14,100 nucleotides of DNA from Gammaproteobacteria bacterium UBA5338. Lineage in GTDB: Bacteria > Pseudomonadota > Gammaproteobacteria > Pseudomonadales > UBA5862. The DNA is taken from NCBI GenBank assembly GCA_002408105.1, contig DHQM01000223.1, forward strand, positions 2,035 to 16,134, written 5' to 3'. The position numbers and the translations under genes are program-made. Within the stretch, counting starts at the first letter, position 1, and each line of letters starts with the position of its first letter. The notes under the pieces are model-generated. The model worked only from the letters and a program-made list of their open reading frames with translations, had not been told where the DNA came from and ran no database searches. This document shows, one piece after another, positions 6,438 through 13,565 of this stretch.

Positions 6438-7811
6438 TTAAAAGTTCATGGGTGGCATGCCGCCTGGAGGCATTCGCCCACCCATGCCACGCAGCATGTT
6501 GTTTAGCCCGCCCTTCTTACCCATCTTTTTCATCATTTTCTGCATCTGTTTGTGCTGCTTCAGCAGCCGGTTCAACTCCTGAACCTGAGTTCCAGAGCCA
6601 AGGGTAATGCGCCGCTTGCGCGAACCGTTGATGATGTCCGGGTTGCGCCGTTCGGCCGGTGTCATTGCGTTGATCATCGCCTCCATTCGTCCAATGCTGC
6701 CATCCCCCAGTTGGGCCTGAGCCGCATCGGCCATGCCCTGCATGCCCGGCATTTTTCCGAGAATTCCGCCGACCCCGCCCAGGTTGCGCATTTGCTGCAG
6801 CTGATCGCGAAAATCCTCCAGATCAAAACCCTTGCCCTTCTTGAGCTTCTTGCCAAGCTTTTCAGCCTTTTCCTTGTCGATCTTGCGTTCGGCTTCTTCC
6901 AGCAGGGACAGCACATCCCCCATGCCAAGGATGCGTGAGGCAATGCGCTCCGGGTGGAACGGTTCAAGCGCCTCGGTGCGCTCACCCACCCCCATGAACT
7001 TGACGGGTTTTCCAGTGATATGGCGGACCGACAAGGCCGCCCCACCCCGGGCATCGCCATCGACTTTGGTGAGCACAACACCGGTCAGTGGTAGCGCATC
7101 GTTGAATGCCTTGGCTGTGTTGGCAGCGTCCTGCCCGGTCATGGCGTCGACCACGAACAGGGTTTCGGCAGGATGCAACCGGCGGTGCAGTTCGCGCACC
7201 TCATCCATCATCTCAGCATCAACATGCAGTCGCCCGGCCGTGTCGACGATGAGGACATCCTGCTGAGCGATGCGAGCACGCTGCAAGGCCGCTTCGGCAA
7301 TCTCGGCCGGGCGCTGCCCAGCCTCCACCGGGTAGGCATCGACCCCCACTTCCTTGGCCAGGGTATGCAACTGCTCAATTGCCGCTGGACGGTAGACGTC
7401 GGTGCTCACCACCACGACCGACTTTTTCTCCCGCTCTTTCAGGTAACGGGCAAGCTTTGCAACGGTGGTCGTCTTCCCTGCACCTTGCAAGCCGGCAAGC
7501 AACACCACCACAGGGGGTTGCGCTGAAAGCTCCAACCCGGGGCTGACTTCGCCCATCACGGCTTCGAGTTCCTTCTGCACGATGCCAACAAACACCTGCC
7601 CAGGGGTCAGGCTGCGCAGCACTTCCTGGCCCAAGGCGCGCTCGCGCACCGCCGCCACGAAGTCTTTCACCACTGGCAGGGCGACATCGGCTTCCAGCAA
7701 TGCCAAGCGAACCTCGCGCAAGGTTTCGGCGATGTTGTCTTCCGTCAGTTTGGCCTGGCCGCGCACATTGCGCAGTGTGCGGGACAGGCGTTCGGTCAGG
7801 TTTTCGAACAT
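6438..7811 (-). CDS. ffh: Signal recognition particle protein Ffh (SRP54 GTPase)
   Basis: A 457-residue GTPase that binds signal sequences with 4.5S RNA and delivers ribosomes to FtsY at the inner membrane. The N domain (1-85; MFENLTERLSRTLRN) is followed by the G domain with GLQGAGKTTT (107-116), DTAGR (190-194), TKVDG (238-242) and DARGGA. The methionine-rich M domain runs from about 325 to the end, with the RNA-binding NGSRKRRI segment and a Met/Gly/Pro tail. Two ATGs lie 6 bases apart: GGAG sits 8 bases before the second (7811) but only 2 before the first (7817), and E. coli Ffh also begins MFDNLT, so 7811 is chosen. It has its own promoter and diverges from ypjD. Confidence 0.98.
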   Translation of the reverse strand: MFENLTERLSRTLRNVRGQAKLTEDNIAETLREVRLALLEADVALPVVKDFVAAVRERALGQEVLRSLTPGQVFVGIVQKELEAVMGEVSPGLELSAQPPVVVLLAGLQGAGKTTTVAKLARYLKEREKKSVVVVSTDVYRPAAIEQLHTLAKEVGVDAYPVEAGQRPAEIAEAALQRARIAQQDVLIVDTAGRLHVDAEMMDEVRELHRRLHPAETLFVVDAMTGQDAANTAKAFNDALPLTGVVLTKVDGDARGGAALSVRHITGKPVKFMGVGERTEALEPFHPERIASRILGMGDVLSLLEEAERKIDKEKAEKLGKKLKKGKGFDLEDFRDQLQQMRNLGGVGGILGKMPGMQGMADAAQAQLGDGSIGRMEAMINAMTPAERRNPDIINGSRKRRITLGSGTQVQELNRLLKQHKQMQKMMKKMGKKGGLNNMLRGMGGRMPPGGMPPMNF

Positions 7812-7867
7812 GGACATCTCTCCACGAGGGCCGGCGCATCCGCTCCATGGACACCGCCAAAGGGACC

Positions 7868-7897
7868 ATTATAGGGACGCACAGGCGCGCCCCCCAA
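7868..7897 (-). promoter_or_regulatory. ffh promoter
   Basis: On the - strand a perfect TATAAT (7873-7868) lies 18 bases downstream of TTGGGG (7897-7892), which keeps only the TTG of the -35 consensus. Transcription would begin near 7861, about 50 bases before the ffh ATG. This is the clearest -10 element noticed in the window. Confidence 0.6.
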
Positions 7898-7905
7898 GAG
7901 CCGGC

Positions 7906-7935
7906 TTCTCTCAGACGTCGCCGCTGCCCTATACT
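7906..7935 (+). promoter_or_regulatory. ypjD promoter
   Basis: TATACT (7930-7935) is a five-of-six match to the -10 consensus. TTCTCT (7906-7911), 18 bases upstream, is a weak -35. A start site near 7942 leaves a leader of about 40 bases before the TTG at 7985. It stands back to back with the ffh promoter, the -35 boxes being about 8 bases apart, so the two could influence each other. Confidence 0.4.
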
Positions 7936-7984
7936 GGGTGCTCCGGGATTCCCCCGCCCACGAAGCAAACGAGACCTGGAAGAC

Positions 7985-8815
7985 TTGTTCCTGCTGGACG
8001 CCTCAAGCGCCTTGATCGCAGCGGTCTGCTATTTCGTCAGCGGCCACCTCCAGTACCACCACCTGACCGGAGCGGGAACGCGACCCATCTCCGAATCGTC
8101 GACAGAGCGGTGGTTGATGCCCCTGGTGCTGGTTGCGACGGCATTGCATGGGCTTCATTTGTACCGCACGCTGTGGGTCGCGGGGGGCATTCATTTGGGC
8201 CTCTTTCGCGTCGCCGCCCTCGCGTCCTGGTTGATGGTTCTCATTGTGCTTCTGGGCGGCATTCGCCTGCGGCTGCGCAACCTGTTCGCCTTTGTGCTGC
8301 CGATCGCCGCAACGACACTCATTTTGAACGCGTTCATCGACACCCACTATCAGCCACTACACGGGCTGCCACTCGGTGTGTTGTCCCACGTCTGCATCTC
8401 AGTCTTCGCGTTTAGCCTGTTGGGAATCGCGGCGTTGCAGGCGTTGGTGCTGGCATTTCAGAACCACCAACTCAAAGCCCATCATACGCGCGGCCTGTTG
8501 GCCACGCTCCCGCCACTGGAAACCATGGAAGTGCTGTTGTTTCGGGTGATTGGCGCGGGTTTTGTAACCTTGACCGCCGCGATACTGACCGGCGCGGTCT
8601 TCATCGAAGACATGTTTGCGCAGCACCTGCTGCACAAGACTTTCTTCACCTTGCTGGCCTGGTTGGTGTTTGCGCTGCTCCTTGTAGGGCGGCGGGTTCT
8701 GGGCTGGCGCGGCACCACCGCCATCCGCTGGACCATCGCCGGCTTTGCGGTTCTGGCACTCGGGATTTTCGGCAGCAAACTGGCCCTCGAAGTGCTCCTC
8801 CAAACCCAGGCCTAA
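7985..8815 (+). CDS. ypjD: YpjD-type inner-membrane protein with cytochrome c assembly (CcsA-like) domain
   Basis: The product is 276 residues with about eight hydrophobic helices (roughly 5-20, 46-60, 72-92, 100-118, 133-163, 190-210, 222-242 and 252-271). It resembles the YpjD/HemX-like branch of the CcsA family next to ffh in E. coli and Pseudomonas. Histidines near or in helices (H55, H135, H214, H217) may bind haem, but the tryptophan-rich WWD motif of true haem-handling CcsA/CcmC/CcmF is not seen, and the role in E. coli is not settled. The frame is open far upstream, but the ATG at 7847 lies ahead of the likely promoter and within the ffh leader. The TTG at 7985 (GGA 4 bases upstream) begins the first helix and gives the family length of about 265. 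The start is inferred. The CorC-family gene follows after 33 bases. Confidence 0.85.
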   Translation: MFLLDASSALIAAVCYFVSGHLQYHHLTGAGTRPISESSTERWLMPLVLVATALHGLHLYRTLWVAGGIHLGLFRVAALASWLMVLIVLLGGIRLRLRNLFAFVLPIAATTLILNAFIDTHYQPLHGLPLGVLSHVCISVFAFSLLGIAALQALVLAFQNHQLKAHHTRGLLATLPPLETMEVLLFRVIGAGFVTLTAAILTGAVFIEDMFAQHLLHKTFFTLLAWLVFALLLVGRRVLGWRGTTAIRWTIAGFAVLALGIFGSKLALEVLLQTQA

Positions 8816-8848
8816 GCCCCTCGCCCACCCACCAAGGGACCTTCAGCA

Positions 8849-10156
8849 GTGGACTCCTTCCCACTCAGCGTATTGCTGTTGGCCGTCGCCGGACTCATCC
8901 TCGCCTCGGCTTTTTTCTCCAGCTCTGAGACCGGCATGATGGCGCTCAACCGGTACCGGTTGAAGCACCTGAGTGAAGCCGGAAACCCGGGGGCACGCCG
9001 GGCTTCGCGGCTGCTCAAGCGCCCGGATCGGTTGATCGGCCTGATCCTGATCGGCAACAATTTCGTCAACAACATGGCGGCCTCGCTCGCGACCATGATC
9101 GCGGTGCGCCTGCTCGGCGACCAGCACATTGCCCTGGCAGCGAGCGTGGCCACCATCACCCTGACCCTGGTGGTGCTTGTGTTCGCCGAAGTCACTCCGA
9201 AAACATGGGCAGCACTGCACCCCGAACGCATTGCGTTTCCGGCTTCTTGGTTGCTGACGCCCCTGCTGCGGCTGCTCAGCCCATTGGTAGCGCTGGTGAA
9301 CGGCGTCTCCAACGGGTTGCTGCGGCTGCTTGGTGTGCGTGTCGATCAGGTGGGGCCAGATCGGCTCAGCCTTGAGGAGCTGCGCACTGTGGTGCATGAA
9401 TCTGGCGAGATGGTGCCGCGCCGGCACCACAACATGCTGCTTGGGATCCTTGATCTCGAACACGTAGCTGTCAATGACATCATGGTGCCACGCGGTGATG
9501 TGGTGGGCATTGACCTCAATGACCACATCGACGACATCATCGAGCAGCTGCGCTCCAGTGCACACACACGCCTGCCGGTGTACCGCGGTGACATCAACGA
9601 CGTGGTTGGGATACTTCACCTGCGCAATGCCGCGCGCTTTCTGACCAGCGATACGCTCACCCACGAGGTGCTCATCGAAGTCACCCGTGACCCCTACTTT
9701 GTCCCCGAAAGTACACCCCTGCACATCCAGTTGTTTAATTTTCAGCACGAGAAACGACGCATTGGCATCGTGGTGGATGAATATGGGGATGTGCAGGGCA
9801 TCGTCACGCTGGAGGACATCCTTGAGGAAATCGTTGGCGAGTTCACCACCAATATCGCCGAGACCGCCTGGGACATCGCGCCCCAACCGGACGGGAGCTA
9901 CCTCATTGAGGGTTCGGCGGTGCTCAGGGAAATCAACCGTTCCCTGCACTGGACGCTACCGATCGACGGTCCCAAGACGTTGAATGGCTTGGTGTTGGAG
10001 CACCTGGAGACCATCCCGGATGCCAGCCTCTGCCTGCGCATCGAGGACTACCAGCTTGAAATCGTGCAAACCAAAGACAACCAGGTGAAAACGGTGCGGG
10101 TGCGCCGTTGTCCGGTCACGGCCTCGGCCGTTGCGCAGCGGGTGGAACCCAGCTAG
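8849..10156 (+). CDS. HlyC/CorC (CNNM) family transporter, YfjD-like
   Basis: A 435-residue inner-membrane protein of the group linked to Mg2+/Co2+ export or homeostasis. The N-terminal DUF21/CNNM domain has helices at about 5-27, 62-84, 95-118 and 131-152, with the hallmark SSSETG (24-29), LIGNNFVNN (67-75) and AEVTPKTW (113-120). A CBS pair follows (about 205-335) with DIMVPR (210-215), TRLPVY (240-245) and IVVDEYGDVQGIV (307-319) followed by TLEDILEEI. The C-terminal CorC_HlyC domain (about 345-425) contains YLIEGSAVLREIN. The start is GTG with AAGGG 10 bases upstream. It follows ypjD by 33 bases and is probably co-transcribed, as with E. coli ypjD-yfjD. It ends 7 bases from the convergent GST gene. 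The ion specificity is inferred from the family only. Confidence 0.93.
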   Translation: MDSFPLSVLLLAVAGLILASAFFSSSETGMMALNRYRLKHLSEAGNPGARRASRLLKRPDRLIGLILIGNNFVNNMAASLATMIAVRLLGDQHIALAASVATITLTLVVLVFAEVTPKTWAALHPERIAFPASWLLTPLLRLLSPLVALVNGVSNGLLRLLGVRVDQVGPDRLSLEELRTVVHESGEMVPRRHHNMLLGILDLEHVAVNDIMVPRGDVVGIDLNDHIDDIIEQLRSSAHTRLPVYRGDINDVVGILHLRNAARFLTSDTLTHEVLIEVTRDPYFVPESTPLHIQLFNFQHEKRRIGIVVDEYGDVQGIVTLEDILEEIVGEFTTNIAETAWDIAPQPDGSYLIEGSAVLREINRSLHWTLPIDGPKTLNGLVLEHLETIPDASLCLRIEDYQLEIVQTKDNQVKTVRVRRCPVTASAVAQRVEPS

Positions 10157-10163
10157 GCTCCGC

Positions 10164-10832
10164 TCACCCGCGTGCGATCCGGGCCCGGATCCGCTCCACA
10201 ACCCCAACTTCTTGTTCCAGACAGGCGGCGCAACTGGGTCGGCTGCGCACCCCCTCAACCAATTCAGCAAGCGCTGGCCAGCGCGCCGCGTCGACGGACT
10301 CCCCACCGTGAATGAGGTTGCAGCATTGGGACGCCACCGCGATGTCTGCCATGGTCAAACGGTCTGCGGCCAGATGGGGCCGACCGTCCAGCTCTGCCTC
10401 AAGGTAGTCGAAGTGGCGCGGCAAGCGCTCGGCGAGCACCGAATCCACCAGAGTTGAATCGCCGGCCTGACCCAGCAGCGGCATGATGAGCCGTTGGCGG
10501 AACACGCCAAAAGTACAGCAGCCCGATAGCTCATAGTCGGCATACTTCTCAAACCAAAGCACCCGAGCGAACTCATGGTCATCGGCCGCGTACAGGCTCG
10601 GTTCGGGATACCGGCGTTCCAGGTACTGAGCGATCACGGCCGAGTCGGCCAGGGTGCCGCGATCATCCCGATACGCTGGCACCCGCCCCAACGGATTCAC
10701 GGCGAGCAGCTCCGGGGTTTTCTCATTCGGGTCCAGCGGCACCAGGCTGTAATCCAGGTTCTTCTCTGCCAGAGCGATGCGAATTTTGCGAACGAACGGC
10801 GAGAGCGGCGCTCCAAACAGCGTGGCCGACAT
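10164..10832 (-). CDS. Glutathione S-transferase family protein
   Basis: A 222-residue soluble GST. The N-terminal thioredoxin-like domain (1-80) has SPFVRKIRIALAEK (11-24), where S11 is the likely glutathione-activating residue, the cis-Pro element LGRVPA (48-53) and the glutathione-binding DSAVIAQYLE (63-72). The C-terminal helical domain contains the LTMADIAVA capping box. The ATG at 10832 has AAGGAG 9 bases upstream; the TTG two codons earlier has only 3 bases of spacing and is rejected. It lies 33 bases after the CoA-transferase at 10866-12182 on the same strand, so it is probably the third gene of that operon. The family covers conjugation, isomerisation, dehalogenation and lyase reactions. 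The context suggests a glutathione-dependent step on the same substrate, which cannot be named. Confidence 0.9.
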   Translation of the reverse strand: MSATLFGAPLSPFVRKIRIALAEKNLDYSLVPLDPNEKTPELLAVNPLGRVPAYRDDRGTLADSAVIAQYLERRYPEPSLYAADDHEFARVLWFEKYADYELSGCCTFGVFRQRLIMPLLGQAGDSTLVDSVLAERLPRHFDYLEAELDGRPHLAADRLTMADIAVASQCCNLIHGGESVDAARWPALAELVEGVRSRPSCAACLEQEVGVVERIRARIARG

Positions 10833-10865
10833 GGTCAAGTTCTCCTTCCGGCAGTGCAGAGACCA

Positions 10866-12182
10866 TCAAGCGGGCGCGGCATCCGCCCGCTCCTGCGCGT
10901 ACTCGGTGCCGGCCAAGCCTCGGCGAAGCAGCTCGTGGTATTGCGCTTGGGTGTACCCCAGCAGCTCTAGATACACGTACTCGTTGTCCTCACCCAAGCT
11001 CGGCGCTGCGCGCTCCCACCGAAGCGGCATGTCCGAGAACCGATAGGGCTGGCGGGGGAAGTTGTAGGTGCCCGTTGCTGCCTGGTGTAGGGGTTTGAAG
11101 AGGCCTCGGTGGGTCACCTGGGGGTCCGCAAAGGTATCGGCCTCATCTTGGACCGGCGCCGCCGGGACACCCTGCTCCTGCAGACAGTGAAAGACCGCCT
11201 GCTTGGACCTTGTCCGAGTCCATTGCGCCAATTCTTGATCGATGTGGTCGTGCTGCGCATGGCGGCCCGAGGCGGTCGCCAGGGCCGGAGCACAGGCCCA
11301 CTCCGGGGCGCCCATCGCGTCGATCAGGGCCGCCCATTCTGCGTCGTTGCGAACACTGATCACCACCCACTGGTCCTCCCCCAGGCAGGGGTAACAACCC
11401 TGGGGCGCGGACACCCGGTCGCGGTTTCCCAGGGAGGGTTGCGAGCGCCCATTCATGCTTTGATCCAACACCACGTCTCCAATCTGGTGCAACATGGTTT
11501 CCGCCTGGGGAATCTCCACAAGGCACCCCTTACCAGTGCGGTGGCGGCGGTGCAGGGCCCCCAGAATCATGAAACCGGCGACGGTCGGACTCACGTCGTC
11601 CATGTGGAATGTGGGCGAGGTCTGTGAGATGTCCGCATCCGGGTACGCACGGAGCCAGGTCAGTCCGGTCAGTGCTTCGAAATGGGCACCGAACCCCAGG
11701 TAATCGGCATAGGGCCCGGAGAGACCAAGCGGGGGCATGCGACACAAAATGAGCTTGGGGTTGATCGCGCTCAACACCTCCCAGGTGAAGCCCAGGCGGT
11801 TGCCGATTCGCTGCGCGTTGTTCTCCACCACAATGTCGCTCATGGCGACCAGTTCTCGAAACGCCTGCGCGCCCTCGTCAGTATCAAGCTCCATGGTCAC
11901 ACTGAGCTTGTTGCGGTTGAGCACGTTGAACGAACTGGAGCGGTTGTAGGGTTGGGGCTGGGGTTGTCCGTCGGGGAACGACATCCGCTGCAGCATGCCC
12001 ATGCGCTGCACCAAGTCCGCCGTCAGGTGCGGCTGGGCACGGGTGCTGGATGGAATCCGGTGGCTGGATTCGACACGAATCACTTCAGCGCCAAGATCAG
12101 CGAGGTGCTGGGTGGCGGCAGGGCCCGCCCAGACCACGGTCAAGTCGAGCACACGGATTCCTTCAAGGGGCAAATCATTCAT
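10866..12182 (-). CDS. Class III (CaiB/BaiF) CoA-transferase, first of a tandem pair in coordinate order
   Basis: A 438-residue cytoplasmic enzyme of the family that moves CoA between carboxylic acids. MNDLPLEGIRVLDLTVVWAG (1-20) and GAEVIRVES are the family opening, VLNRNKLSV (87-95) is the NRNK signature, and LGLSGPYADYLGFG (152-165) leads into the CoA-binding region. HMDDVSPTVAG (193-203) contains D195, which by eye aligns with the catalytic Asp169 of formyl-CoA transferase. The ATG at 12182 has GGAGG 7 bases upstream; the longer frame to 12260 runs into the preceding gene and is rejected. An insertion at about residues 43-82 (Gln/Pro-rich near the end) is longer than in typical members. 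It follows the other CoA-transferase by 16 bases. The substrate is unknown. Confidence 0.9.
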   Translation of the reverse strand: MNDLPLEGIRVLDLTVVWAGPAATQHLADLGAEVIRVESSHRIPSSTRAQPHLTADLVQRMGMLQRMSFPDGQPQPQPYNRSSSFNVLNRNKLSVTMELDTDEGAQAFRELVAMSDIVVENNAQRIGNRLGFTWEVLSAINPKLILCRMPPLGLSGPYADYLGFGAHFEALTGLTWLRAYPDADISQTSPTFHMDDVSPTVAGFMILGALHRRHRTGKGCLVEIPQAETMLHQIGDVVLDQSMNGRSQPSLGNRDRVSAPQGCYPCLGEDQWVVISVRNDAEWAALIDAMGAPEWACAPALATASGRHAQHDHIDQELAQWTRTRSKQAVFHCLQEQGVPAAPVQDEADTFADPQVTHRGLFKPLHQAATGTYNFPRQPYRFSDMPLRWERAAPSLGEDNEYVYLELLGYTQAQYHELLRRGLAGTEYAQERADAAPA

Positions 12183-12198
12183 GGCGATTCCTCCGTGA

Positions 12199-13395
12199 TC
12201 AGATGGCGCCCACTCCGGCAAACCGGCTGAGGTCGGTGTTGGTGTGGCCAAGCTGAGCACCTAAGATTTCCCGGTTGTGCTCACCGAGCCTGGGCGCTGG
12301 ATACCGCAGTGCAAAGCCATCTTCGATCCGTGCCAAGGGCCCTGGATAGGTGAGGGGACCCGCCACAGGATGGTCCTGCTGCACCCAAAACTCCCGCGAC
12401 TGAAAGTGTTCGTCTTCCATCAAGTCTTCGACAGAATTCACCGGATACACGGGCCATTGGTGCGCGAGTGCGTCGGCGAATGCCTCGGCGCGGGTCCGCG
12501 CCATCAGCCATTGGTCCAGGGCGCTGGCGATGTCGCCTTTGAGCTCGGGGCTGTATAGCCCACCGGGTTTGGCCAGGCAATCCATGAACTCGGGCCGGCC
12601 CAGGGCCTTCGCCATGCGATCAGCCCATGCCGGCGTCGTGACAATCTGGACGTGCCCATCCTGACAAGGAAAGATGCCCATGGGCAGCGCCGAACTGGAC
12701 AGCGGCTCTCGGCGCGAACATTCGCCTGTATAGGCATGCCCGAGCAGCAATTGAACACGGCGGTCGACACTGGTTTGTGCAACCTCTGCTGCCGCCAGGT
12801 CTAGGTGTTGCGCTCGCCCCTGATGGCGGGCTGAGAAGAAAGCGGCTGCAGTGGCCACGGACAGCGCGTTGCCCACCTGGTGCTCGACCATACTGGCGGC
12901 CTTCTTGATCGGGTAAAGGCCTGGATCACCCGTCATGTTCATGCCACCCAGGGCGTAGTAGAGGATGTCGGCCCCCTGGTACTGGGCGTAGGGTCCATCC
13001 TGGCCGAAGGGGGTCACGCTGGCCAACACCACGTTGGTTTTGCACTGTCGCAGTTGTTCGAAACCGAGTCCGAGTCGGTCCATGTGGCCCGGAGCAAAAC
13101 TCTCGATCACGATGTCTGAGGTGGCCACCAACTCCCTGAGTAAGCTGGCACCGGTGTCGGTTTCAAGGTCGAGGGTGATGCCACGTTTATTGCGGTTCAG
13201 GTGCAAGTACAGCGCACTGGCCTCGATGTCAGGGACATCGCCTGGGAAAGGTCCGCGCCGACGGGTCGAGTCACCTTTCGGTGGCTCGACCTTGATGACG
13301 TCAGCACCGTAATCGGCAAAAATTCGAGCACAAAAGGGCCCCGGAATCCCGTCGGAAAGATCAAGAATCCGGACATCGCTGAAAAGCTGATCCAT
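12199..13395 (-). CDS. Class III (CaiB/BaiF) CoA-transferase, second of the pair, with Glu at the catalytic Asp position
   Basis: The product is 398 residues, close to the usual family length of about 400. DVRILDLSDGIPGPFC (7-22), YGADVIKVEPPKGD (29-42), LHLNRNKRGITLDL (64-77) and VIESFAPGHMDRLGLGF (96-112) are standard class III elements, and DGPYAQYQGADILYYALGG (133-151) follows. In the segment aligning with the catalytic 'GD....G' of formyl-CoA transferase this protein reads MVEHQVGNAL, so E171 takes the place of the Asp nucleophile. The ATG at 13395 has GGAG 8 bases upstream and the frame to 13455 is discarded. It is the first gene of the CoA-transferase/CoA-transferase/GST operon. Its similarity to the next gene suggests an old duplication. 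It could be a non-catalytic partner, or an enzyme of a racemase-like subgroup. Confidence 0.9.
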   Translation of the reverse strand: MDQLFSDVRILDLSDGIPGPFCARIFADYGADVIKVEPPKGDSTRRRGPFPGDVPDIEASALYLHLNRNKRGITLDLETDTGASLLRELVATSDIVIESFAPGHMDRLGLGFEQLRQCKTNVVLASVTPFGQDGPYAQYQGADILYYALGGMNMTGDPGLYPIKKAASMVEHQVGNALSVATAAAFFSARHQGRAQHLDLAAAEVAQTSVDRRVQLLLGHAYTGECSRREPLSSSALPMGIFPCQDGHVQIVTTPAWADRMAKALGRPEFMDCLAKPGGLYSPELKGDIASALDQWLMARTRAEAFADALAHQWPVYPVNSVEDLMEDEHFQSREFWVQQDHPVAGPLTYPGPLARIEDGFALRYPAPRLGEHNREILGAQLGHTNTDLSRFAGVGAI

Positions 13396-13532
13396 CGCCG
13401 CGACTCCAAGAGGAGGGCCGGGGGCTTTGAGGGGCCTTCTCAGGCTGGGCGCCACGAGAGGGCGATAGTTGTGGACCGCCCGACCGGGTTGTTATTGTAA
13501 TTCCCGATCCGGCGAGGGTGCCGATTCAGTGC

Positions 13533-13549
13533 GCCGCTTGTCAAGCGGC
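13533..13549. repeat. Perfect 17-base palindrome between purT and the CoA-transferase operon
   Basis: GCCGCTTG, a central T, then CAAGCGGC: 8-base arms with a one-base centre, in the 170-base gap between the purT stop and the first CoA-transferase start. No T-tract follows on either strand, so it is not a typical terminator. A perfect TTGACA lies inside it on the - strand (13544-13539), although no good -10 follows at 16-18 bases. It could be an operator upstream of the CoA-transferase operon. The TACAAT further down on the - strand (13499-13494) is a possible -10 without a clear -35. Confidence 0.4.
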
Positions 13550-13565
13550 CACACCAGGCTGCGGG

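Noticed and set aside
7465..8415. A 316-codon + strand frame covering the ffh 5' part and ypjD
   Set aside because: It overlaps ffh antisense and ypjD in another frame. Its translation is Ser/Arg/Pro-rich and has no family features.
8843..9949. A 368-codon open frame on the - strand opposite the CorC-family gene
   Set aside because: The + strand frame has clear DUF21, CBS and CorC motifs. The antisense translation is rich in His/Gln/Asp with no recognisable fold, so it is a shadow.
10176..10191. Perfect 16-base palindrome GATCCGGGCCCGGATC near the GST 3' end
   Set aside because: It falls inside codons for an Arg/Ile/Ala repeat (RIRARI), which explains the symmetry. No T-tract follows on either strand, so a terminator between the convergent genes is not supported.
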